Program-made: the position numbers and the translations under genes | Shown: positions 8,847 through 20,943 of the stretch, piece after piece | How the letters are laid out: each line of letters starts with the position of its first letter | How positions within the stretch are numbered: the stretch's first letter is position 1 | Origin: Selaginella moellendorffii | Lineage: Eukaryota > Streptophyta > Lycopodiopsida > Selaginellales > Selaginellaceae | Assembly (NCBI RefSeq): GCF_000143415.4 | Contig: NW_003314264.1 | Coordinates: 3,523,229 to 3,587,228 of the forward strand | DNA: 64,000 bases | Direction: 5' to 3' | Notes under the pieces: model-generated | Told to the model about the DNA's origin: nothing | The model's database searches: none | Seen by the model: the letters and a program-made list of their open reading frames with translations, nothing else

Positions 8847-9994
8847 TGTAAGCCACAAATTTTTCCTTTCCAATTTGCCAGCTTACCTCGTCTATCCGTC
8901 CAACACTGCCTTGGCTTTTGCTAAGTTCCCTTGCCAAGGTTCTCGCCTATAGTACCAGCTCCTACTTGGTTTCAGCTACTCACTGCACGAGCAACGGAGT
9001 GTTAGCCATTCTTCCACGGATTCCCAAATCACTCCCAATCCCCCTCCCCGAGTTAGACTGGACTTAAGGTTCGGCTACACTCCCCGCAAGCACAAGCAGC
9101 CAAGCACACCAAGCTTCCAGGTTCCTAACATCCCTTGGTACCACAAGACTTGATCATGGGACCCTCTAAATCCCAAGTCTTGAGTGCAACACTTGCTTCG
9201 GGACGCCGGGGCGAAACACCGTGGCCTAACGGCCCGGTATAGGTACCTCTCGCCCCCCACTTCCATCCCGAAGGAAGGCCCAAGCCCCTAGGAAGGGCGA
9301 GGACCAATGAGCCGCATGGTACTCAAGTGGGGCACCACTCCACCTGAGCCGGGAGCACCGCAATCGGTTTCCCTTTCGGGAGTGGGAGCTGCTCTTGAGC
9401 ACTTCCTTGGATGGCCCCTCCGGCACCAGCCAAGTCCATGCTCACTCCCACCCAAGGCCCCTTAGTCCCAGTCCCAACCTCAAGTCGGTTTGGAAGCCCA
9501 ACTGGAGAGTCCCTTCAAAACTGGTTCCTGGACCTCACTATCCCTACTATACTTTTGGAACCCCCTGCAGCCCCCCCCCCCTGGGGGACGCACGCTTTGG
9601 GCTTTCACCCCTTGACCCGTATTAGTATTTGGACTTAGTCTCTGGCTCGATCTCGGATCCGATTTCGGATCCGACTTCGGATTCGGTCTCAGACTCGATC
9701 GCGGACTCGATCTCGGACCCGATCTCGGGCCCGACCTCGGACTCGACTTCGGACTCGGTCTCGGACCCGATTTCGGATCTCGGACTCCGTCTCGAACTCG
9801 GTCTCGAACTCGGACTCGAACTCGGTCCCCGAGTCGGTCTTGGACTCGATTCCGGACTCTATCTCGAACTCGGTCCTAGAGTCGGTCTTGGACTCGATCT
9901 TTGACTTGGTCCCATCCGATGAACTCTTTGTCATTTTGGTCATGCTTTCGGGGTTCCCTTAGCCTACGACACCTCGGCGAGTTGGTTCCTTACA
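8847..9994 (-). repeat. LTR A2 (shared middle LTR of element A)
   Basis: The repeat is 1148 bp with the same TGTAAG/CTTACA ends. It serves as 5' LTR of body 1 and 3' LTR of body 2. It carries private transitions, for example at about 8950, 9052 and 9240. No target duplication flanks it, as expected for a recombination-derived middle LTR. Confidence 0.9.
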
Positions 9995-10398
9995 ACTCCA
10001 CCACCCATAAAAGAAGTTCGATGCCCACATCGAACGTCTCTTTTTTATCCTACGACTTGTTGACCATGTCTCCGGGGGCATCCCCCCACTTAGCGGTGTG
10101 CCTAAGTTAGCCTCCCCGGCCAAGAGCTCATGACAACGGAATATAGATGTCCCTATACTCCTCCCCTCACCACGCCCTAGTATGGGGTCGGGACTTGAAC
10201 CCAGCCTTGCTTTACTAGGGGGTTGGGACTCGAACCCAACCTCCGTAGAATACGTCTACGGTTTCGACATCCCCGCAGGGAGTCGGGCGTAGCTCCCTAC
10301 GCCTGGTCGACCTAGCTAACCCATGCTAATTAGCTCACCTTTGGCGCGCCTTCGGGTCCCAACATATGCCACTTGCTCAACTTTGCAAATTGATATTT

Positions 10399-13300
10399 TT
10401 AATTGAACTTTGCATAAGTACATAGAGTTCTGCCTTGCAGAAATTCCTCCACTAGATCTTGCGCGTTCGCTAGGTTCTCCTCCGGTTCCCATGTTGCTTC
10501 GCAGTGTGGAAATCCTTTCCACTTCACATGGAACTCTCTCACCTCGCGTCCTTGTCGCTTGCTCTTGCACGCATTGAGGATGGCCTCGACTTCGTATTCC
10601 TCTTCCCCTTGGATAACCTCAGGTAAAGGTCTTACTTGGTCTTTGCGAAGCGGATCCTCAAAGTACGGCTTGAGTAAGTTCACATGGAATACTGGGTGCA
10701 TCTTCCCCATCTCTCGAGGAAGTCGGAGTCGGTAAGCCACTTTACCGATTCGTGCCTCAATCTCGTAAGGCCCCGCGAACCTGCTTAAGGAACTCAAGAT
10801 CAATTCATTTACAGGAATACATGCATTTTTACCTTTGGGTCAACTTTCGGCTGATCCCACTTGGTAGCCTAAGGTTCTTGGTGTTCAGCCACACCTTCTC
10901 CCCAGCTTGGAACTCTACGTCCCGGCGCTTTAGGTTCGCGTACTTGGTTTGCCTTTGTTGAGCCCGTTCCAAGGAATCCCTCACTAGATTCCAAATGTTG
11001 AGTCTTTCCGCCGTGAATGCCTCCACTGCGGGTAACTCTCCATGATACTCGGCCACACCGAGTTCCACAGGACCTTCAATAGCTCGCCCATTGATGACTT
11101 CCCATGGACTCACCCCGATACTCGAATGTGGTGAGTTGTTATAACACATTTCCGCAAGTCCCAAATGACTTACCCAATCGGTCTGGTCTCCCGAGACATA
11201 GCATCGCAAATAATCCTCCAGCTGCCTATTCACCCTTTCCGTTTGTCCGTCTGTCAAGAAGTGTTAGGACCACCAAACTTGACTTAATACCCCATACCTG
11301 TCTGTGGGTGATAGGCTGTGCTGAATTTCAACTTGGTGCGATACTGTTCCAGGAGGGTCCTCCAGAACCTACTAGTGAAGATCTTATCTCGATCTGAGAT
11401 AATCTCCTCTGGCCTTCCCCGCACTCGAACCACTTGTTCGAAGAACAGTTTCGCCACACCTTCCGCATCCACCTCCGTTGTGGTGGGTATGAAATGTGCC
11501 ATCTTCGAAAATCGGTCCACCACCACGAATATCGCATCGAACCCCTCGCTTGGGGGTAGTCCCGTGATGAAGTCCATCGTGAGACATTTCCACGGACGAT
11601 CTGGAATTGGGATGCTTTGCAACAAGCCCCCACTAGCCTTAGTCACGGCTTTGACCTGCTGACATGTTGGACATGTCTTTACATAGTCTTGGACGTCCTT
11701 AGCCATATCTGGCCAATGGTACTTCCTCTTGAGTAAGCCCATCGTCTTGGGCACTCCGCCGTGTCCCGCAAGAGGTTCGTCATGACACTCTTCTAAGGCT
11801 ACCTTCCTTAGTCCACCTTCTGGAACATACACCCTCGTTTGCTTGTAATAAATGAGTCCATTGCGTTCCGCATAGCCCGTTTTCTCTTCCGTTGGCGGCT
11901 CACCTCTCTGGTGAGCTTCCCGTGCCTCCAGATTCCTCAACAACACTTCTTGTGCTAGACCATCGTTCTCATATGCTGTCCGCACATCGTCCCAGAAGGT
12001 TGCTGTTGCGCTGGAGATCGCCAACCTCAAGCTCGCTTTTCGACTTAGCGCATCTGCCACGATGTTGCTCTTCCCAGGCTTGTACAGAATCTCGCAATCA
12101 AACTCGGCCAAGGCATTGGCCCACCGACCTTGTTTCCCTCTCAGGTCGGGTTGTGACAAGAAGTGTTTCGTTGCCACATTGTCCGTGTAAACCTTGAAGT
12201 GTCTCCCAAGGTAGTGTCGCCACTCCTTGAGCGCCTTGACCACCGCAAACAATTCCTTCTCGTGGGCAGGCCACTTCCGTTGAGCCTTGTCCAGCTTCTT
12301 CGAGAAGAACGCTACTGGATGGTTGTCTTGCTTCAAAACTGCGCCTAACGCAAAGTCCGAAGCATCCGTGTCTACCTCAAAGTCCTTACCAAAGTCCGGT
12401 AATGCCAACACCGGAGCCTTCCTCAACTTCCCTTTGAGGTGGACGAATGCCGCCTCGCATTCCGCTGTCCATACCATCTTCCCTTTTCCCGTTTGATCCG
12501 TTAAGGGCAGGGCTACTCTCGAATAGTGTCTGATAAACTTTCGATAGTAGTTGCATAGCCCCAAGAACGCCCTCAACTCATGTACATTCGATGGTCGCTC
12601 CCATTCCTGGATCGCTTGGACCTTCTCCGGGTCCACCTTGAGCCTGTCCTGGCCCACCACATGCCCGAGAAACTTTACCTCTTGCTGAGCAAAGTCACAT
12701 TTGCTCTCTTTAGCATACAGTTTATGTTCCCTTAGTTTCTCAAACACCTTCGCCAAGTGTTCGGCATGCTCCTCTAGCGTCTCGCTATAGATCAGGATGT
12801 CGTCAATATAGACGACCACAAAGTGATCCAGATAGGGTACAAAGACGTGGTTCATCAACGCCGAAAACGTTGCCGGCGCATTGCACAGCCCAAAGGGCAT
12901 CACCAAAAACTCAAAACTCCCATACCTCGTTCGACAGGTTGTCTTCTCGACATCTTCCTCGGCTACCCTGATCTGGTAGTATCCTGACCTTAGGTCAATC
13001 CTCGAGAAGTATTTTGCCTTTCCCAACCTATCAAACAGGTCCTCAATCCTTGGCAACGGGTACTTGTTCTTCTTGGTATACTTGTTGAGCAACCGGTAAT
13101 CTATGCACATGCGCATAGATCCATCTTTCTTTTTCACAAATAATACCGGCGCCCCATACGGCGACTTGCTCAACCTAACATACCCTTTGCCCACCAACTC
13201 CTCTAGTTGGCACTTGAGCTCCTTGAGTTCTTTTTCGTTCAAACGATAGGGGGGACAAACCACCGCCTCAGCGCCCTCGACAAGCTCAATCTTATGTTCT

Positions 13301-15171
13301 ATCGGTCGTGCGGGGGGCAACCCCGCCGGTAGCTCCTCCGGCATGGTATCCTGGAATTGGTCCAACACTCGCTGGATCACTAAAGGCACTTCTTCCGTTC
13401 TTGTTTTTTTGTCACTCTTCACTGAGAGTAAGCACAAAAAGGCTGCCTTAGTTCCTTTAGTGAGTTGTCCTCTCGTGGACACCAGGTTCAAGCATGACTC
13501 TTTGGCCTTGCTTTGCCCTACCTTTAGATCCTGGGCCTCCACCCTAGATCTTCTTCCTTGGGCATTCGCCAATACCACAAGGTTCCTACCTTGTCCATGC
13601 AGGGCTACCACGAACCGATTAAACCAATCCATTCCGAAGATCACGTCAAATCCCGCCATATCCAAGACGGTGAAATCCATGTCCACTTTCCATGTCCCCA
13701 CTTCGACTCTCGCTTGTCGAAGTACCTCATCGGTGCTTTGGCTACCCTGAACAAACTCTATAGTCCTTGGTTCGCCTAGCCGCTGCACCGTTAGTCCGGC
13801 TTGCCGGACTATGTCTGCAGCCACAAAATTATCCGAAGCACCCGTGTCAATAAGGATCTTAACAAAGCTACCTCCGAGCTTCCCTCGGAGGGCTAGTAGA
13901 TGTCGCGAACGACTCTCTACCAAAGTTGCTCGTGTAATGAGTAACTTTGAGTTAGGGACTGGATCACATACTTCAGTTTGGACTTCACCCGACTTGATGG
14001 CCATATTGGCTCTGGCCTTCTTCGGGTAGGGACATTCCCTCGAGAAGTGTCCCGCTTCGCCGCAGTTGTAGCATACGTTGTTTCCCACGCTACTATACGA
14101 CTTGACCTTCTTATCCGTGGGTTTGTCCTTTTTCGCTTGACTCCCCCACGTACTCGCTCGCTGGCCACCGGATTTGCCTTTCCGGAACCCCGAGGACTCA
14201 TTCTTAGAGAAACTCCTTTTGAATTTCCCCTTGCTATACGTTCCCCTTGGTTTGGCCCCTTTGCTAAATGTGGATCCCGACCCCGTCGTGTTCCCCTTTC
14301 GCAGGTTATCGTTGAAATGCACCTTGATGGCCGCATCTAACGCTTCCTTGTAGTTGGTCGGGTTCCACCTCATCACCTCGCCGCGAGCCCAGGTTTGCAA
14401 ACCTGATATGAAGGCATGGAACGCATCCATATCCCCCATGTCCGTGACAAGTATCCTCTTTGCCATGAACCCATTCACATATTCCTGGATGGTTCCTGTC
14501 TGTTTCAGCCTACTCAGTTCATCCCTCAGATGCAGAGTGGCATTCGGAGGAACATATGTTGCGCGGATCCTCGCCTTCATCATGTCCCAAGTGACCACCA
14601 GTCCTTCGTTGGCCTCCGTTGTTCTCCACCAAGACTTGGCATTATCTGCCAAGTATGGTTTTGCACATGGGACCTTCTCCGAGCTTGGTAACCGCAACGC
14701 TCGGAAGTAGTCCTCCATATCGTAAAACCAATCCTCCACCACCTTATAGTCATTCACTCCCTTGAAGACCGGTGGGGGCTTTGGTTTGTACTTGGGAACT
14801 GCCTGAGGGACTGATTCCACTTCGGTCTGTTCGACCTTGTCTGGTTTTGCCTCAGTCCCGGCCGAAAGATCTGCACCTTCTGCGCTGCCAGCATCCGCAG
14901 TCTTTTTCTTTTTCTTCCGCCTCTCATCACGCTTTAGCTTGCGTACGAGAGTTTCCAGCAGGGCATTGGTCTGTGCCAACTGTCCTTCTAGCACGTCCAA
15001 TCGAGCCTTGGACGACCGAACCTCGCCACCGGACTCCTGTTTGGAGGTTTCCTCACTGGAGTCCTCCTCATGCAAGGATTCCTCATCCATAGCCTCTTGT
15101 TCGACCGGAGGCTCCAGCTCTGGCGGAGGTTCCGTCTCCGCCTGGGTTCGCTTACGCCCTGCCCTTGCCAT
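10399..15171 (-). CDS. Gag-Pol polyprotein of chromovirus A, body 2 (three exons)
   Basis: Exons are 15171-11298, 11250-10833 and 10780-10399, each exactly 6384 bp from its partner in body 1, with the same 1558-codon total. The domain order is the same: basic Gag, CCHC knuckle, aspartic protease ([10 protein letters not shown]), RT (YIDDILIYS), RNase H, integrase and C-terminal chromodomain. It keeps the usual [10 protein letters not shown] in RT, so this body looks the more likely of the two to be fully competent. It has QDRLKVD where body 1 has QDGLKVD. No internal stop or frameshift was seen apart from the two introns. Differences from body 1 noticed by eye are all transitions, mostly at CpG sites. 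Confidence 0.86.
10781..10832 (-). other. Putative intron 2 of chromovirus A, body 2 (52 nt)
   Basis: Same position, length and GTAAAA...AAGCAG borders as in body 1. Keeping both borders unchanged in two otherwise diverging copies fits a functional or very recent state. Confidence 0.75.
11251..11297 (-). other. Putative intron 1 of chromovirus A, body 2 (47 nt)
   Basis: Same position, length, GTATGG donor, CTAAC branch-point-like motif and GACAG acceptor as in body 1. Confidence 0.8.
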
Positions 15172-15214
15172 CTCCCAGCAATCCGCCTCTATCCTTCGCT
15201 AGAACTGAGGAAAA

Positions 15215-15227
15215 GGCTCCGATACCA
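15215..15227 (-). other. Primer-binding site of element A, body 2
   Basis: Minus-strand TGGTATCGGAGCC, three bases from LTR A3. It is identical to the site of body 1. Confidence 0.85.
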
Positions 15228-15230
15228 AAT

Positions 15231-16378
15231 TGTAAGCCACAAATTTTTCCTTTCCAATTTGCCAGCTTACCTCGTCTATCCGTCCAACACTACCTTGGCT
15301 TTTGCTAAGTTCCCTTGCCAAGGTTCTCGCCTATGGTACCAGCTCCTACTTGGTTTCAGCTACTCACTGCACGAGCAACGGAGTGTTAGCCATCCTTCCA
15401 CGGATTCCCAAATCACTCCCAATCCCCCTCCCCGGGTTAGACTGGACTTAAGGTTCGGCTACACTCCCCGCAAGCACAAGCAGCCAAGCACACCAAGCTT
15501 CCAGGTTCCTAACATCCCTTGGTACCACAAGACTTGATCATGGGACCCTCTAAATCCCAAGTCTTGAGTGCAACACTTGCTTCGGGACGCCGGGGCGAAA
15601 CACCGTGGCCTAACGGCCCGGTATGGGTACCTCTCGCCCCCCACTTCCATCCCGAAGGAAGGCCCAAGCCCCTAGGAAGGGCAAGGACCAATGAGCCGCA
15701 TGGTACTCAAGTGGGGCACCACTCCACCTGAGCCGGGAGCACCGCAATCGGTTTCTCTTTCGGGAGTGGGAGCTGCTCTTGAGCACTTCTTTGGATGGCC
15801 CCTCCGGCACCAGCCAAGTCCATGCTCATTCCCACCCAAGGCCCCTTAGTCCCAGTCCCAACCTCAAGTCGGTTTGGAAGCCCAACTGGAGAGTCCCTTC
15901 AAAACTGGTTCCTGGACCTCACTATCCCTACTATACTTTTGGAACCCCCTGCAGCCCCCCCCCCCTGGGGGACGCACGCTTTGGGCTTTCACCCCTTGAC
16001 CCGTATTAGTATTTGGACTTAGTCTCTGGCTCGATCTCGGATCCGATTTCGGATCCGACTTCGGATTCGGTCTCGGACTCGATCGCGGACTCAATCTCGG
16101 ACCCGATCTCGGGCCCGACCTCGGACTCGACTTCGGACTCGGTATCGGACCTGATTTCGGATCTCGGACTCCGTCTCGAACTCGGTCTCGAACTCGGACT
16201 CGAACTCGGTCCCCGAGTCGGTCTTGGACTCGATTCTGGACTCTATCTCGAACTCGGTCCTAGAGTCGGTCTTGGACTCGATCTTTGACTTGGTCCCATC
16301 CGATGAACTCTTTGTCATTTTGGTCATGCTTTCGGGGTTCCCTTAGCCTACGACACCTCGGCGAGTTGGTTCCTTACA
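15231..16378 (-). repeat. LTR A3 (outer 5' LTR of element A)
   Basis: The repeat is 1148 bp from TGTAAG to CTTACA, followed directly by the GGCGG target duplication. It has its own private changes (for example about 15684, 15755, 15789 and a C-to-A change at about 16144). Being the outermost 5' LTR, it would be the promoter of body 2. Confidence 0.9.
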
Positions 16379-16383
16379 GGCGG
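16379..16383. repeat. Target-site duplication of element A, right (GGCGG)
   Basis: Second copy of GGCGG, pairing with 2458-2462. Confidence 0.88.
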
Positions 16384-19300
16384 GTGATGTGACCAGTCGA
16401 CAGTAGCTACCCCATGACTAGAGATTTCAACATGCACACGAAGTGCCGAAGCCAGTCTGCCTATACTGGCCCAAACTCAAAGATCAATAGATGGACAATA
16501 TCAAAGTCAGAGACAATGATATCTTAGAGACAGTATTATCAGTGATTAAATCTTATATTAGAACACAATAGTATTCCAAGTAAGTTATTATCCGATAAAC
16601 TAGTAGTATAGTACAGAAACCACCAAGATCATCATAATTGGTAAACATAAGATTCACCATCAAACAAAATTCAATAGCAAGTATATCATCAAGTAAACTC
16701 AACGATAAAGTGTAACTATTAAAGATTGCAGATAGAATGCCAAACGACTTACGAAAGATAACTCAAAGAACACAAAGTATCTTGGAGTAACAAGCAAAAT
16801 GCTTGCGAATGTATTACCCAAAGGAAATAACATTCAAATCTATCAAAACTAACTCGAGCAACAATCAACAGAAGAGAATGAATGCGGTAAGACCAACAAA
16901 CACTCATTCCTGCCAACTATCACAAAAGCTAATCCAAATAGATCTCCCAGCCAACAATACCAAGGAACTCAAGTTGCCTAAGCAAGTGTCAGCAACATCC
17001 TACTGATGTCTCAAACCCAAAAGACCAATCCAGAGAAAATCACAAAGAACATGTGATATTACGAAAAGTCACAAGCCATCAAAGAGAACAACTAACCACT
17101 ATAAAAGATCATCAATCATCCTATCAATAGAGAAATGCATAATCATCATCGAAGAAAGAATCTACTATCCCGAAGAACAGCAAATCATTCTATACCAACA
17201 ATAATCAAGCAAAACCCTTGACAAGGATAATCAACTATCTTAGATGATAGTCAATCATCACCAATGATTGCTAGATGCAAAGACTAACGTCAACATCGAA
17301 GCTAAAGAGCCAAAATGCCTTTCCCTAACAACTCCTAACAAATGGAACAATGAGCATGAAAACTCAAATAACCAAAAGTTTGAAGAAGTTTATAGCCAAG
17401 TCTTGCCTAATAATGATCACGAGTCTCGCATGGACTAACGTCAATGCTAAAGAAGAAATCATGATACAACCCACAATATCCTCCTCAACACATCCATAAG
17501 CTAAACTTCATAATGCCAAAACTAATGAAGAGCATATCTGCATCAATCCAAAAGCTAAACATAACGAAGCTATGCTCAACAAGTGATCACCAAATGATCC
17601 TCCATGAATCCATCTATAGCAAGACGTAACTCACATCATAACAAGCATAAGAAGAATCATCAATGATCGATATATTCCAACTCAAATCCAATAAGGATTC
17701 AAATATTCCAATATCAATCACTAACTCTTCATCTTGTAAAGTTAGTGTTATCCACGACTAAATCACTTTTCAAGGAAAAGCTGAAGCTCAACCCCTACTA
17801 AATAACCTCGTTTAGAACACAACTAACTCAAACTTGCCACTCAGTTCATTTGAACGTCAACATAGTTGCGAACTAGCAAATGTACGAATGCCAATAACAC
17901 AAAGCCATAGCCAAATCATCAACACTATCTTCATTAAGACTAATGAAACTCGACATCAATCTTGCGGAGAGACATCTCATTTCACTGAAATCTCAACATC
18001 AACAATGTCAACGACAAGGCATCACCTCAGTGCCACCAACACTAGAACAAAGCTAGAAGAAAGCACGAGTGTATCACCACTCAAAGCTCTCTAGCAACCA
18101 AGCTAACCAAAGTCGGAGATACTTTACTCAGTATCCGAGACCAATCTCTCAACAATACTCAGTCACAGATAACACTTCCTCAAGGAGTGAATCACCACAT
18201 CCAAGACTCAATGAAATTCAACACCACGAACTAAACTCAACCAAATGATATCAACAGAGGTAGAGTCGATATGCCAACATGGAAAACCCATGTAAGTCTA
18301 ACGACACGATCCTCCGCAATACCATCCGGTAAAGCAAGCCCATCACTACTAAATCTTCATCGAGCGAAGCAAGTGTCACAGTCTTTGATGAAGTCTACAA
18401 GCAATCACTAGTCGCCAAGCAACTAACAATCACTTGTCAACTTGCCTTCACAAGACCCGAACACTAAACTTGCGTCATCGAGTTATATACTTGGCCAACA
18501 TGAACGTAATACCCCAGACACGAGATAAAGGTTCATGGACAAGCACGAACTAAATGACTACTCGAATCCAACTCAACCGTGATAAGCTCACCAATGCATT
18601 TAGTCACTAGCTCTGAGCATGCCTTGAAGAGGCTAGCTACACATGATCAACACTAAGTCAAAACTCAAGTGAAGACCATGAGATGGACTCATGTCGGTAC
18701 ACAATCTCCTTATAGACAAAGCTATAGTACGGGTACCAACATCTCAAACTCAAACAACTAAATTGAACATCACCATCCTTAGCCAAGGCGCAGGGCCACC
18801 AAAACCAAGTCAAGATCAGTGAGAGCTCACTACTCTCATATAGTCTAACGAAATGCAAAGTGCAACCTGCCACCAAGCATAACGCTACAGAAGAAAGGCA
18901 CAACGGTCACCCTTCTTAGAAAAGCGCAACGGCCACTTTTCGACACCAACTCCAGACTCTATCCAACTCAATTGCCTTAGCCCCAAAAGCTAGCATCCCT
19001 TTCGGGCTGCATCATACAAACTACCTACTAAGATCTAAGCCAACTAAAGTCAACTCCAACCCCTTCACTAGTTTGTATTGGCTTACGAAAACAGAATGGT
19101 TTTCGGACAAAGTGATAACAGATTAGCCATTGGAAAAGTCTAAGAAAATTTGTGGAAAATTTTCCAATCCTAAAGAAAGAATGACTCCCGGTCTAGGAAT
19201 ACAAACTTCCAAGACTCAACCAACTTCCTCCTACTAACAACTTCACATAGGTTCACCTCAACACCAATTCCCATGCCCCATAGTATGCTTAAGCCTTGAA

Positions 19301-20927
19301 CATCTTTTTGCCCATATATCCGATATCCAACATCGATATCCGTAAAAAAGCAAAATGGAATATCCAAGGCTTGATCACGAAGACCACATCTTCGAATATC
19401 CACATTGCACTAACACTCTTCTTCAACCATCTTCAAGATCCAATGTGAAGCTAAAAACACTAACAAGAAAAATGACATGGAAAATCAAGCTCTAAGGAAA
19501 ATTCCTCATCACTCGAATCAACAATGCCACTTCCACTAACACAAGTGCTAGCGATGTCAATGCCTCAACTACACATCTTCTCCATCCAACAATCTACTCT
19601 AAGTATTAACGGATCAACTGACAAGTCATAGCAAGTGAATGCTATAACCCTTTCCAACACCACAGTGGGCAAACTCTCAAAGGAACAACATACCAACTTA
19701 AGCTTAGCATAATGGACCACTATCGAGAATTCAGTCAAAGCTACTACAATGCTACTTCGTGCAAGTAGACTAGCTTCACCATCAACCACTTTGGGGTTGA
19801 TCATCATTTAACCAAGCAACTTTGTAAACATATTGCTCATTATCACATGGATATGATATAGGTATCACAATGACTTGATCATCAATCAAGCAACAATATG
19901 AGCAATGCCAATGTCATTACTTCAAAGGTCTATGTGAGTATCAAGTGTCAACTCGATTCGACAAAATGCAACATAAATGCCACACTCCACCGATAGAGAT
20001 TTACAGCACCCAACATCACTAACTTTTGTTCACAACATGGACAAACTCATGCCACTCTCTTTCCGACCAAACTCAAAACTAATCCAACACCAAGCTACTC
20101 AAGGAGCAATAGCAAGGTTCCCCAGAAAAGAATTGAGCATTGCAACCCAAGTCTTCCTATAGCAAGCCTAGACAAAATGGTATAGCACTTCACCGCTATC
20201 CATCCCACAACTCACCATTTGTAAGACCATTATTTCCAACATGCATCAAGGTAGGGACTCTTGATTGCATAATGTGAACACGAGCAGTGAGTTAACACCT
20301 CATTGCAAATCATCTTTCCAAGAAGAGAAAATGATTTACGTATTTGATCCTTCGTCCCCGATGACTCTCTTTTTGGTCTCATCTTTGACTAAACCTCAAG
20401 CTTGCATTCGCACTGCCTTTAGTCCAATCCAAGAAAAGTTTATAAGAGAGCACGACAATGATTACTTGAACCAATAGACTAATCCCTATAGTCTTGATTG
20501 ATCCACTTATAATCATGCCTAGGAAGGATCTACTAGTGCCGTGCTAAACAGCTACGGACCAGCCTATTTGCCACTCATAGCAAACTCAGGGAAGGTTTAC
20601 TTTTACCTATGGTACATGGAACAACTCATGGAACCAACGATAGGCTAACATTAACCCTGCCAACTCAAAATGTAACTTTGAGTTGCTAATGTGCCTCACT
20701 CACGAGTCCAAGCGTAAACTCGTGCTAACGGAGCATCTCAAATCCATCCTATGAGCCCAAGAGCAAGCTCACATTATTAGGTATAACAAGGTAACCAAAT
20801 CCATACCCAAGGAACAATTGCGAACCCTTTGCACCAAACGTGTACCCACTCGGATCATCGTTTTCATCTCTGCGTATGCAACAAGACTAGTTGCCCAATC
20901 TCATTGAATAGTACTTGCTGAGACTCA
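16384..20927 (-). other. Element B interior, main non-coding part
   Basis: This 4.5-kb stretch is rich in A and C on the plus strand (G and T in the sense of the element) and has many CAA, ATC and AAC steps. The longest frames are under 100 codons and show no recognisable domain. Unlike the decayed pol regions elsewhere in the window, it does not show a broken but readable polyprotein. I therefore read it as the long non-coding interior of a LARD-type element. Confidence 0.65.
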
Positions 20928-20940
20928 TTCTCTGATACCA
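20928..20940 (-). other. Primer-binding site of element B
   Basis: Minus-strand TGGTATCAGAGAA lies three bases inside LTR B2. TGGTATCAGAG is the standard plant initiator-Met tRNA primer site, and it fixes the right LTR as the 5' LTR. Confidence 0.88.
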
Positions 20941-20943
20941 AAT

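Larger units (their letters stand above)
2463..16378 (-). mobile_element. Element A: tandem Ty3/gypsy chromovirus (LTR-body-LTR-body-LTR)
   Basis: Three 1148-bp LTRs (2463-3610, 8847-9994, 15231-16378) enclose two bodies of exactly 5236 bp (3611-8846 and 9995-15230), a period of 6384 bp. I see no insertion or deletion between the two periods, only scattered substitutions. Each body carries, on the minus strand, a tRNA-iMet primer-binding site, a gag-protease-RT-RNase H-integrase-chromodomain reading frame in three exons, a roughly 400-bp 3' leader and a purine-rich tract. The chromodomain and the order RT-RNase H-integrase place it in the chromovirus branch of Ty3/gypsy (Metaviridae). One GGCGG duplication flanks the whole array, so unequal recombination between LTRs of one insertion is the simplest origin. 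An assembly duplication is less likely because the copies differ at many sites. Confidence 0.9.
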
